A stretch of 64,000 nt of DNA from Chamaelirium japonicum (Eukaryota; Streptophyta; Magnoliopsida; Liliales; Melanthiaceae): NCBI GenBank assembly GCA_947650365.1, contig CANTAL010000146.1, forward strand, positions 186,001 to 250,000. The letters are read 5' to 3'. The notes under the pieces are model-generated. The model ran no database searches, was not told the origin of the DNA, and saw only the letters and a program-made list of their open reading frames with translations. A program made the translations under genes and the position numbers. Positions 29,701 to 44,700 of the stretch are shown here, one piece after another; the first letter of the stretch is position 1; every line of letters begins with the position of its first letter.

Positions 29701-32700
29701 ATTCTAATTCATTCGTACGATCCATTCTAATTTATTCGCACGATCCACTCTATTTCATTTATACGATCCATTCTAATTCATTCGCACGATCCATTCTAAT
29801 TCATTCATACAATCCATTCTAATTCATTCGCACGAATGTATCCATTCTAATTCATTCGTACGATCTATTCTAATTCATTACGATCCATTCTATTTCAATC
29901 GTACGATCCATTCTAGTTCATACGTAAGATCTATACTAATTCATTCGCATGAATGTATCCATTTTAATTCATTCGTACGATCCATTCTAATTCATTGGCA
30001 AGAATGTATCCATTCTAATTCATTCGTACGATCCATTCTAATTCATTCGTAAGATCAATTCTAATTCATTCGCACGATCCATTCTAATTCATTCGTATGA
30101 TGCATTCTAATTCATTCGTATGATCTTTTCCAATTCATTCGTACGATCCATTCTAATTCATTCGTACGATCCATTCTAATTCTTTCGCACGAATGTATCC
30201 ATTCTAAATCATTCGTATGATCCATTCTAATTCATTCGTACGATCCATTCTAATTCATTCGTACGATCCATTCTAATTCATTCGCACGAATGTATCCATT
30301 CTAATTCATTCGTACGATCCATTCTAATTCATTTGTACGATCCTTTCTAATTCATTTGTACGATCCATTATAATTCATTCATACGGTCCATTATAGTTCA
30401 TTTGCACGAATGTATCCATTCTAATTCATTCGCATGATCCATTCTAATTCATTCGTACGATCTATTCTAATTAGTTTGTACGATCCATTTTAATTCATTC
30501 ACACGAATGTATCTATTCTAATTCATTCGTGCGATTCATTCTGATTCATTCACACGAATGTATCCATTCTAAATCATTCGTATGATCCATTCTAATTCAT
30601 TCGTACAATCCATTCAAATTCGTACGATCCATTCTAATTCATTCGCAAGAATGTATCCATTCTAATTCGTTCGTACGATCCATTCTAATTCATTCGCATA
30701 ATCCATTCTAATTTATTCGTACGATCCATTCTAATTCATTCGTACGATCCATTCTAATTCATTTGTACGATCCATTCTAATTCATTCGCACAAATGTATC
30801 CATTGTAATTCATTTGTACGACCCAGTCTAATTCATTCGCACGATCCATTCTAATTCATTCGTACGATCCATTCTAATTCATTCAGATGATCCATTCTAA
30901 TTCATTCGCACAAATGTATCCATTCTAATTAATTCGTACATTCCATTCTAATTTATTCTCACGATCAATTCTAATTTATTCGTATGATTCATTCTAATTC
31001 ATTCACACGAATGTATCCATTCAAATTCATTCGTACGATCCATTCTAATTTATTCATACGAATGTATCAATTCTAATTCGTTCGTACGGTCCATTCTAAT
31101 TCATTCGATCGATCCATTCTAATTCATTCATACGATCAATTCTAATTCATTTGCACGAATGTATGCATTCTAATTCATTCGGACGATCCATTATAATTCA
31201 TTCGCATGATCCATTCTAATTCATTTGTACGATCCATTCCAATTCATTTGCATGATCCATTCTAATTCATTCGTACGATCCATTCTAATGCATTCGAACG
31301 GATGTATCCATTCTAATTCATTCGTATGATCCATTCTAATTCATTCGTATGATCCCTTCTAATTCATTCGCATGAATGTACCCATTCTAATTCATTCGTA
31401 CGATCCATTCTAATACATTCGCATGATCCATTTAAATTAATTCGTACGAGCCATTCAAATTCATTCTTACGATCCATTCTAATTCATTCATTCGATCCAT
31501 TCTACTTCATTCGTACGATCTATTATAATTCATTCGCACGAATGTATCCATTCTAATTCATTCGTACGATCCATTCTAATTCATTCGCATGATCCATTCT
31601 AATTCATTCATACGATCCATTCTAATTCATTCCTATGATGCATTCTAATTCTTTTGCACGAACGTATCTATTCTAATTCATTCGCACGATCCATTCTAAT
31701 TCATTCGTACGATCATTTCTAATTCATTCGCACGAATGTATCCATTCTAATTCATTCGTATGATCCATTCTAATTCATTTGTACGATCCATTCTAACTCA
31801 TTCGTACGATCCATTCTAGTTCATTCGTACGATCCATTCTAATTCATTCGTACGAAGGTATCCATTCTAATTCATTCGTACGATCCATTCTAATTCATTC
31901 ACACGATCCACTCTAAGTCACTCGTGCGATCCATTCTAATTCATTCGTATGATCCAATCTAATTCATTCGCACGAATGTATCCATTCTAATTCATTCGTA
32001 CAATCCATTCTAATTTATTCGCACGATCCATTCTAATTCATTTGTACGATCCTTTCTAATTCATTCGTACGATCCATTCTAATTCATTCGCACGAATGTA
32101 TCCATTCTAATTCATTTGTATGATCCAATCTAATTCATTAGCACGATCCATTCTAATTCAATCGTACGATCCATTCTAATTCATTCGCACCAATGTATCC
32201 ATTCTAATTCATTCGTACGATCCATTCCAATTCATTCGTACGATCCATTCTAATCCATTCGCAAGAATGTATCCATTCTAATTCATTCGTACGATCCATT
32301 CTAATGCATTCGAACGATCCATTCAAATTCATTCATACGATCCATTCTAATTCATTCTTATGATCCATTCTAATTCATTCATTCGATCCATTCTAGTTCA
32401 TTCGTAGGATCCATTATAATTCATTCGGAGGAATGTATCCGTTCTAATTCATTCATATGATCCATTCTAATTCATTCGCACGATCCATTCTAATTCATTC
32501 GTACGATCCATTCTAATTCATTCGTACGATCCATTCTAATTCATTAGTACGATCCATTCTAATTCTTTCGCACGAATGTATCCATTCTAATTCATTAGTA
32601 CGATCCTTTCTAATTCTTTCGTACGTATGTATCCATTCTAATTCATTCATACAATCCATTCTAATTCATTCGTACGATCCATTCTAATTCATTCGCACGA

Positions 32701-35700
32701 ATGTATCCGTTCTAATTCATTCGTACGATCCATTCTAATTCATTCGTATGATCCATAGTAATTCATTCGTACGGTCCATTCTAGTTCATTCGTACGATTC
32801 ATTCTAATTCATTCGCATGAAGGTATCCATTCTAATTCATTCGTATGATCCATTCTAATTCAATCGCATGATCCATTCTAAATCATTCAAACGATCTATT
32901 GAAATTCATTCGTGCGATCCAATCTAATCACTTGCACTAATGTACCCATTCTAATTCATTCATACGATTCATTCTAATTTATTCGCACGATCCATTCTAA
33001 TTCATTCGTACGATCCATTCAAATCCATTCGCACGAATGTATCCATTCTAATTCAATTCAACGATCCATTCTAATTCATTCGCATGAATGTATCCGTTCT
33101 AATTCATTCGTACGATACATTCTAATTCATTCATACGATCCATTCTGGTTCATTCGTACGATCCATTCTAATTCATTCGCACGAAGGTATCCATTCTAAT
33201 TCATTCGTATGATCCATTCTAATTCATTCGCACGATCCATTCTAGGTCATTCGTATGATCCATTCTATTTCATTCGTACGATCCAATCTAATTCATTCGC
33301 ATGAATGTATCCTTTCTAATTCATTCGTACGATCAATTCTAATTCATTCGCACGATCCATTCTAATTCATTCGTACGATCCATTCTAATTCGTTCGTACA
33401 ATTCATCCTAATTCATTCGCACGAATGTATCTATTATAATTTATTTGTACGATCCATTCTAATTCATTCGCACGATCCATTCTAATTCATTCGTATGATC
33501 CATTCTAATTCATTCGTACAATCCATTAAAGTTCATTCGTATGAACCATTCTAATTCATTCACACGAACGTATCCATTCTAATTTATTCATACGATTCAT
33601 TCTAATTCATTCACATGAACCAGTCTAATTCATTCGTTCGATCCATTCTTATTCATTCATACGATCTATTCTAATTCTTTCGCATGATCCATTCTAATTC
33701 ATTCGTACGATCCATTCTAATTCATTCGCACGAATGTATCCATTCTAATTCATTCTTTTGATCCATTCTAATTCATTTGCACGAATGTATCCATTCTAAT
33801 TCATTCATACGATCCATTCTGATTCATTCGCACGATCCATTCTAATTAGTTCGTACAATCCATTCTAATTCATTCGTATGATCCATTCTAATTCATTCGT
33901 ACAATCCATTCTAATTCATTCGAACGAATTTATCCGTTCTAATTCATTCGTACGATCCATTCTAATTCATTGGCACGATCCATTCTAATTCATTCATATG
34001 ATCCATTCTAATTCATTCCTATGATCCCTTCCAATTCATCCGTATGATCCATTCTAATTCATTCGTACGATCCATTCTAATTCCTTCGCACGAATGTATC
34101 CATTCTAATTCATTCGTACGACCCATTCTAATTCATTTGTATAATCCATTCTAATTCATTCGTACGATCCATTATAATTCATTCGCAAGAATGTATCATT
34201 CTAATTCATTCATACGATCCATTCTAAATCATTTACACGATCCATTCTAATTCATTCGTACGATCCATTCCAATTCATTCCTACGATCCATTCTAATTCA
34301 CTCGTATAAATGTATCCATTCTAATTCATTCGTACGATCCACTCTAATTCATTCGCATAATCTATTCTAATTTATTCGTACGATCCATTCTAATTCATTC
34401 GTACGATCCATTCTAATTCATTCGCACGAATGTATCCATTCTAATTCGTTCATACGATCCATTCTAATTCATTCGTACGATCCATTCTAATTCATTCGCA
34501 CGACCCATTCTAATTCATTCGCACAAATGTATCCATTCTTATTCATTCGTACGATCCATTCTAATTCATTCGCACGAATGTATCCATTCTAATTTATTCA
34601 TACGATCCATTCTAATTCATTCGTACGATCCATTCTAATTCATTTATACGAATGTATCAATTCTAATTCATTCGTACGGTCCATTCTAATTCATTCGTAT
34701 GATCCATTCTAATTCATTCGTACGATCCATTCTAATTCATTCGCACGAATGTATCCATTCTAATTCATTTGTACGATCCATTCTAATTCATTCGCACGAT
34801 CCATTTTAATTCATTTGTATGATCCATTCTAATTCATTCGTACAATCCATTCTAATTCATTCGTACGATCCAATCTAATTCATTCGCACGATCCATTCTA
34901 ATTCATTCACATGATCCATTCTAATTCATTCGTACGATCCATTCTAATTCATTCGTACGATCCATTTTAATTCATTCGCATAAATGTATCCATTCTAATT
35001 CATTCATACGATCCATTCTAATTTATTAGCGTGATCCATTCTAATTCATTCGTACGATCCATTCTAATTCATTCGCATGAATGTATCTATTCTAATTCAT
35101 TCGTATGATCCATTCTAATTCATTCGTACGAATGTATCAATTCTAATTGATTAGTACGGTCCATTCTAATTCATTCGTATGATCCATTCTAATTCATTTG
35201 TGCGATCCATTCTAATTCATTCGCACGAATGTATCCATTCTAATTCATTCGTACGATCTATTCTAATTCATTCACACGATCCATTCTAATTCATTTGTAC
35301 GATCCATTCTAATTCATTCGCATGATCCATTCTAATTCATTCGTATGATCCATTTTAATTCATTCACACGAATGTATCCATTCAAATTCATTCGTACGAT
35401 CCATTCTAACACATTCTTACGATCCATTCTAATACATTCGCAAGAATGTATCCATTCTAATTCATTCGTATGATCCATTCTAATACATTCGCACGATCCA
35501 TTCAAATTCATTCGTACGAGCCATTCTAATTCATTTTTACGATCCATTCTAATTCATTCATTCGATCCATTCTACTTCAATCGTACGATCCATTACAATT
35601 CATTCGCACGAATGTATCCATTCTTATTCATTCATACGATCCATTCTAATTGATTCGCACGATCCATTCTAATTCATTCGTACGATCTATTCTAATTTAT

Positions 35701-38700
35701 TCGTACGATCCATTCAAATTCATTCGTACGATCCATTCTAATTCTTTCGCAGAATGTATCCATTCTAATTTATTCGTACGATCCATTCTAATTCATTGGT
35801 ACGACCCATTCTAATTCATTCGTACGATCCATTCTAATTCATTCATATGAATATATCAATTCTAATTGATTAGTACAGTCCATTCTAATTCATTCGTACG
35901 ATCCATTCTAATTCATTCATACGATCCATTCAAATTTATTCGCACGACTGTATCCATTCTAATTCATTCGTACGATCCATTCTAATTCATTCACATGATC
36001 CATTCTAAATCATTTGTACGATCCATTCTAATTCATTCGCACGATCCATTCTAATTCATTCGTATGATCCATTTTAATTCATTCACACGAATGTATCCAT
36101 TCTAATTCATTCGTACGATCCATTCTAACTCATTCTTACGATCCTTTCTAATTCATTCGCTCGAATGCATCTATTCTAATTCATTCGTACGATCCATTCT
36201 AATACATTTGCACAATCCATTCAAATTCATTCGTACGAGCCATTCTAATTCATTCTTACGATCCATTCTAATTCATTCATTCAATCCATTCTAATTCATT
36301 CGTACGATCCATTATAATTCATTCGCACGAATGTATCCGTTCTTATTCATTCATACGATCTATTCTAATTCATTCGCACGATCCATTCTAATTCATTCGT
36401 ACGATCCATTCTAATTCATTCGTACGATCCATTCTAATTCTTTCACACGAATGTATCCATTCTAATTCATTCGTACGATCCATTCTAATTCATTCGTATG
36501 ATCCATTCTAATTAATACGTGCGATCCATTCTAATTCTTTCGCACGAATGTATCCTTTGTAATTCATTCGTACGATCCATTCTAATACATTCGGACGATC
36601 CATACAAATTCATTCGTATGAGCCATTCTAATTCATTCTTACGATCCATTCTAATTCATTCATTCAATACATTCTAATTCATTCATATGATTCATTATAA
36701 TTCATTCGCACGAATGTATCCATTATAATTCATTCATACGATCCATTCTAATTCATACGCACGATCCATTCTAATTCATTCGTACGATACATTCTTATTT
36801 ATTCATACGATCTATTCTAATTCATTCGTACTATCCATTCTAATTCTTTCGCACCAATGTATCTATTCTAATTCATTCGTACGATCCATTCTAATTCATT
36901 TGCACGATCCATTCTAATTCATTCGTATGATCCATTCTAATTTATTCGTACGATCCATTCTAATTCATTCATACGATCCATTCTAGTTCTTTCGTACGAT
37001 CCATTTTAATTCATTCGCACGAAGGTATCCATTCTAATTCATTCGTACGATCCATTCTAATTTATTCGCACAATCCATTCTTAGTCATTCGTACGATCCA
37101 TTCTAATTCATTTATACGATCTATTCTAATTTCATTCATACGATCCATTCTAATTCATTCATACGATCCATTCTAATTCATTCGCACGCTCCATTCGAAT
37201 TCATTCGCACGAATATATCCATTCGAATTCATTCGTACGATCCATTCCAATTCATTCGCACGATCCATTCTATTTTATTCTTATGATCCATACAAATTCA
37301 TTTGCACGATCTATTCTAATTCATTCGTATGATCCATTCTAATTCATTCTTACGATCCATTCTAATTCATTCGCACAAATGTATCCATTCAAATACATTC
37401 GTACAATCCATTCTAATTCATTCACACGATCCATTCTATTTGAATCGTACGATCCATTCTAGTTTATTCGTAAGATCCATTCTATTTCATTCGGACGAAT
37501 GTATCCATTCTAATTCATTCTTTCGATCCATTCTAATTCATTTGCACGAATGTATCCATTCTAATTCATTCACACGATCCATTCTAATTCATTCGCACGA
37601 TCCATTATAATTAGTTCGTACGATCCATTCTAATTCATTCGTATGATCCATTCTAATTCATTCATACGATCCATTCTAATTCATTCGTACAATCCATTCT
37701 AATTCATTCGCACGAATTTATCCGTTCTAATTCATTCGTACGATCCATTCTAATTCATTAGCACGATCCATTCTAATTCATTCATACGATCCATTCTAAT
37801 TCATTCATATGATCCATTCCAATTCATTCGTACGATCCATTCTAATTCATTCGTACGATCCATTCTAATTCATTTGTACGATCCATCCTAATTCATTCGT
37901 ACGATCCATTATAATTCATTCGCAAGAATGAATCATTCTAATTCATTCATACGATCCATTCTAATTCATTCCCACGATCCATTCTAATTCATTCGTACGA
38001 TCCATTCCAATTCATTCCTACGATCCATTCTAATTCACTCGTACAAATGTATCCATTCTAATTCATTCGTACGATCCATTCTAATTCATTCGCATAATCC
38101 ATTCTAATTTATTCGTACGATCCATTCTAATTCATTCGTACGATCCATTCTAATTCATTCGCACGAATGTATCCATTCTAATTCATTCATACGATCCATT
38201 CTAATTCATTCGTATGATCCATTCTAATTCATTCGCACGATCCATTCTATTTCATTCGCACAAATGTATCCATTCTAATTCATTCGTACGATCCATTCTA
38301 ATTCATTTGCACGATCCATTCTTATTCATTCGTATGATCCATTATAATTCATTCGCACGAATGTATCCATTCTAATTCATTCGTACGATCCATTCTAATT
38401 CATTCGTACGAATATACCAATTCTAATTCATTCGTACGGTCCATTCTAATTCATTCGTATGATCCATTCTAATTCATTTGTATGATCCATTCTAATTCAT
38501 TCGCACGAATTTATCCATTCTAATTCAATTGTACGATCTATTCTAATTCATTCGCATGATCCATTCTAATTCATTTGTACGATCCATTCTAATTCATTCG
38601 CACGATCCATTCTAATTCATTCGCACGAATGTATCCATTCTAATTCATTCGTACGATCCATTCTAATTCATTCGTACAATCCATTCTAATTCATTCGCAC

Positions 38701-41700
38701 GAATTTATCCATTATAATTCATTCGTAGGATCCATTCTAATATATTCGCACGATCCATTTAAATTCATTTGTACGAGCCATTCTAATTCATTCTTACGAT
38801 CCATTTAAATTCATTCGTACGATCCATTCTAATTCATTTGTATGATCCATTCTAATTCATTCGTACGATCCATTCTAATTCTTTCGCACGAATATATCCA
38901 TTCTAATTCATTCGTACGATCCATTCTAATTCATTTGCACGATCCATTCTAATTCATTCGTACGATCCATTCTAATTCATTCGTACAATCCATTCTAATT
39001 CATTCGCACGAATGTATACGTTCTAATTGATTCGTAGGATCCATTCTAATTCATTCATACGATCTATTCTAATTCATTCGTACGATCCATTCTTGTTCAT
39101 TCGTACGATCCATTCTAATTCATTCACACGAAGGTATCCATTGTAATTCATTCGTACGATCCATTCTAATTCATTCGCATGATCCATTCTAAGTCATTCA
39201 TACGATCCATTCTAATTCATTCGTACGATCCACTATAATTCATTCATATGAACCATTCTAATTTTATTCATATGATCCATTCTTATTCAATCATACGATC
39301 CATTCTAATTCATTCCCACGATCCATTCTAATTCATTCACACGAATATATCCATTCTAATTCATTCGTGCGATCCACTCTAATTTATTCGCCCGATCCAC
39401 TCTATTTCATTTATACGATCCATTCTAATTCATTCGCACGATCCATTCTAATTCATTCATATGATCCATTCTAATTCATTCATACGATCCATTCTAATTC
39501 ATTCGCACGAATGTATCCATTCTAATTCATTCGTACGATCTATTCTAATTCATTCGCACGATCCATTCTATTTCAATCGTACGATCCATTCTAGTTCATA
39601 CGTAAGATCCATTCTAATTCATTCGCACGAATGTATCCATTTTAATTCATTCGTTCGATCCATTCTAATTCATTCACAAGAATGTATCCATTCTAATTCA
39701 TTCGTACGATCCATTCTAATTCATTCGTACGATCAATTCTAATTCATTCGCACGATCCATTCTAATTCATTCGTACAATGCATTCTAATTCATTCGTATG
39801 ATCTTTTCCAATTCATTAGTACGATCCATTCTAATTCATTCGTACGATCCATTCTAATTCTTTCACACGAATGTATCCATTCTAAATCATTCGTATGATC
39901 CATTCTAATTCATTCGTACGATCCATTCTAATTCATTCATACGATCCTTTCTAATTCATTCGCACAAATGTATCCATTCTAATTCATTCGTACGATCCAT
40001 TCTAATTCATTTGTATGATCCTTTCTAATTCATTTGTATGATCCATTTTAATTCATTTGTATGATCCATTTTAATTCATTCGTACGGTCCATTATAATTC
40101 ATTTGCATGAATGTATCCATTCTAATTCATTCACACGATCCATTCTAATTCATTCGTACGATCCATTCTAATTCATTCGTACGATCCATTTTAATCCATT
40201 CGTAGGAATGTATCCATTCTAATTCATTCGTGCGATTCATTCTAAGTCATTCACATGAATGTATCCATTCTAAATCATTCGCATGATCCATTCTAATTCA
40301 TTCGTACGTTCCATTCAAATTCATTCGTACGATCCATTCTAATTTATTCGCACGAATGTATCCATTCTAATTCATTCGTACGATCCATTCTAATTCATTT
40401 GCATAATCCATTCTAATTTATTCGTACGATCCATTCTAATTCATTCGAACGATCCATTCTAATTCATTTGTACGATCCATTCTAATTCATTTGCACAAAT
40501 GTATCCATTGTAATTCATTCGTACGATCCAGTCTAATTCATTCGCACGATCCATTCTAATTCATTCGTACGATCCATTCTAATTCATTCAGATGATCCGT
40601 TCTAATTCATTCGCACAAATGTATCCATTCTAATTAATTCGTACGTTCCATTCTAATTCATTCGCATGATCAATTCTAATTCATTCGTATGATCCATTCT
40701 AATTCATTCGCACGAATGTATCCATTCTAATTCATTCGTACGATCTATTCTAATTCATTCTTACGAATGTATCAATTCTAATTCGTTCGTACGGTCCATT
40801 CTAATTCATTAGATCGATCCATTTAATTCATTCGTACGATCCATTCTAATTCATTTGCATGAATGTATCCATTCTAATTCATTCGTACGATCCATTCTAA
40901 TTCATTCGCACGATCCATTCTAATTCATTTGTACGATCCATTCTAATTCATTTGCATGATCCATTCTAATTCATTCGTACGATCCATTCTAATTCATTCG
41001 CACGAATATATCCATTCTAATTCATTCGTACGATTCATTCTAATTCATTCGTATGATCCCTTCTAATTCATTCACATGAATGTACCCATTCTAATTCATT
41101 CGTACGATCCATTCTAATACATTCGCATGATCCATTTAAATTTATTCGTACGAGTCATTCAAATTCATTCTTACGATCCATTCTAATTCATTTATTCGAT
41201 CCATTCTACTTCATTCGTACGATCCACTATAATTCATTCGCACGAATGTATCCATTCTAATTCATTCGTATGATCCATTCTAATTCATTCGCACGATCCA
41301 TTCTAATTCATTCGTACGATCAATTCTAATTCATTTGCACGATGCGTTCTAATTCTTTTGCACGAACGTATCTATTCTAATTCATTCACACGATCCATTC
41401 TAATTCATTCGTATGATCCTTTCTAATTCATTCGCACGAATGTATCCATTCGAATTCATTCGTACGATCCATTCTAATTCATTTGTACGTTCCATTCTAA
41501 CTCATTCGTACGATCCATTCTAGTTCATTCGTACGATCCATTCTAATTCATTCGTACGTAGGTATCCATTCTAATTCATTTGTACGATCCATTCTAATTC
41601 ATTCACACGATCCATTCTAAGTTATTCGTGCGATCCATTCTAATTCATTTGTACGATCCAATCTAATTCATTCGCACGAATGTATCCATTCTAATTCATT

Positions 41701-44700
41701 CGTACAATCCATTCTAATTCATTCGCACGATCCATTCTAATTCATTTGTACGATCCATTCTAATTCATTCGTACGATCCATTCTAATTCATTTGCACGAA
41801 TGTATCCATTCTAATTCATTTGTATGATCCAATCTAATTCAATAGCACAATCCATTCTAATTCAATCGTACGATCCATTCTAATTCATTCGCACCAATGT
41901 ATCCATTCTAATTCATTCGTACGATCCATTCTAAACTATTCGCATGAATGTATCCATTCTAATTCATTCGTACGATCCATTCTAAAGCATTCGAACGATC
42001 CATTCAAATTCATTCATACGATCCATTCTAATTCATTCTTACGATCCATTCTAATTCATTCATTCGATCCATTCTAGTTCATTCGTGTGATCCATTATAA
42101 TTCATTCGCACGAATGTATCCGTTCTAATTCATTCGTACGATCCATTCTAATTCATTCGTACGATCCATTCTAATTCATTAGTACGATCTATTCTAATTC
42201 TTTCGCACGAATGTATCCATTCTAATTCATTAGTACGATCCGTTCTAATTCTTTCGTATGAATGTATCCATTCTAATTCATTCATACAATCCATTCTAAT
42301 TCACTCGTACGATCCATTCTAATTCATTCATACAATCCATTCTAATTCATTCGCATGAAGGTATCCATTCTAATTCATTCGTACGATCTATTCTAATTTA
42401 TTCGCATGATCCATTCTAAATCATTCATACGATCCATTGTAATTCATTCGTACGATCCAATCTAATCACTTGCACTAATGTACCCATTCTAATTCATTCA
42501 TATGATTCATTCTAATTTATTCGCACGATCCATTCTAATTCATTCGTATGATCCATTCAAATCCATTCGCACGAATGTATCGATTCTAATTTATTTGAAC
42601 GATCCATACTAATTTATTCGCACAAGTGTATCCGTTCTAATTCATTCGTACGATCCATTCTAATTCATTCATACGATCCATTCTGGTTCATTCGTACGAT
42701 CCATTCTAATTCATTCGCACGAAGGTATCCATTCTAATTCATTCATACGATCCATTCTAATTCATTCGCACGATCCATTCTAAGTCATTCGTACGATCCA
42801 TTCTATTTCATTCGTATGATCCAATCTAATTAATTCGCACGAATGTATCCTTTTTAGTTCATTCGTACGATCAATTGTAATTCATTCGCACGATCCATTC
42901 TAATTCATTCCTACGATCCATTCTAATTCGTTCGTACGATTCATTCTAATTCATTCGCACGAATCTATCTATTCTAATTTATTTGTACGATCCATTCTAA
43001 TTCATTCGCACGATCCATTCTAATTCATTCGTATGATCCATTCTAATTCATTCGTACAATCCATTAAAGTTCATTAGTATGAACCATTCTAATTCATTCA
43101 CACGAACGTATCCATTCTAATTTATTCGTACGATTCATTGTAATTCATTCGCATGAACCAGTCTAATTCATTCGTTCGATCCATTCTAATTCATTCGGAC
43201 GATCTATTCTAATTCATTCGTACGATCCGTTCTAATTCATTCGCACGAATGTATCCATTCTAATTCATTTGTGTGATCCATTCTAATTTATTCGTACGAT
43301 CCATTCTAATTCTTTCAGAAGAATGTATCCATTCTAATTCATTCGTATTATCCTTTCTAATTCATTCGCACGATCCAATCTAATTCATTTCTATGATCCA
43401 TTCTAATTCATTCGTACGATCCATTCTAATTCAATCGTACGATCCATTCCAATTCATTCGTATGAATATATCCTTTCTAATTCATTCGTACGATCCATTA
43501 TAATTTATTCGCACGATCCATTCTAATTCATTCGTACGATCCTTTCTAATTCATTCGCAAGATCCATTCTAATTCATTCGTATGATCCATTCTAATTCAT
43601 TCGCATGAATGTATCCATTCTAATTTATTCGTACGATCCTTTCTAATTCATTCGTACGATCCATTCTAATTCATTCGCACGAATGTATCCGTTCTAATTC
43701 ATTCGTACGATCCATTCTAATTCATTCGTATGATCCATTGTAATTCATTCGTACGATCCATTCTAGTTCATTCGTATGATTCATTCTAATCCATTCGCGT
43801 GAAGGTATCCATTCTAATTCATTCATACGATCTATTATAATTCATTCATACGATCCATTCTAATTCATTAGTACGATCCATTATAATTCATTCGCACGAA
43901 TGTATCCATTCTAATTCATTTGAACGATCCATTCTAATTCATTCGCACGAATGTATCCGTTCTAATTCATTCATACGATCCATTCTAATTCATTCATACG
44001 AGCCATTCTAGTTCATTCGTACGATCCATTCTAATTCATTCGCATGAAGGTATCCATTCTAATTCATTCGTACGATCCATTCTAATTCATTCGCACGATC
44101 CATTCTAAGTCATTCGTACGATCCATTCTATTTCATTCGTACGATCCAATCTAATTCATTCGCACGAATGTATCCTTTCTAATTCATTCGTACGATCAAT
44201 TCTAATTCATTCGCACGATCCATTCTAATTCATTCGTACGATCCATTCTAATTCGTTCGTACGATCCATTCTAATTCATTCGCACGAATGTATCTATACT
44301 AATTTATTTGTACTATCCATTCTAATTTATTCGCACGATCCATTCTAATTCATTCGTACGATCCATTCTAATTCATTTGTACAATCCATTAAAGTTCATT
44401 CGTATGATCCATTCTAATTCATTCACACGAACGTATCCATTCTAATTTATTCGTACGATTCATTCTAATTCATTCGCATGAACCAGTCTAATTCATTAAT
44501 ACGATCCATTCTAATTCATTCGTACGATCTATTCTAATTCTTTCGCAGGATCCATTCTAATTCATTCGTACGATCCATTCTAATTCATTCGCACGAATGT
44601 ATCCATTCTAATTCTTTCGTATGATCCATTCTAATTTATTCGTATGATCCATTCTAATTCATTCAGAAGAATGTATCCATTCTAATTCATTCGTATGATC

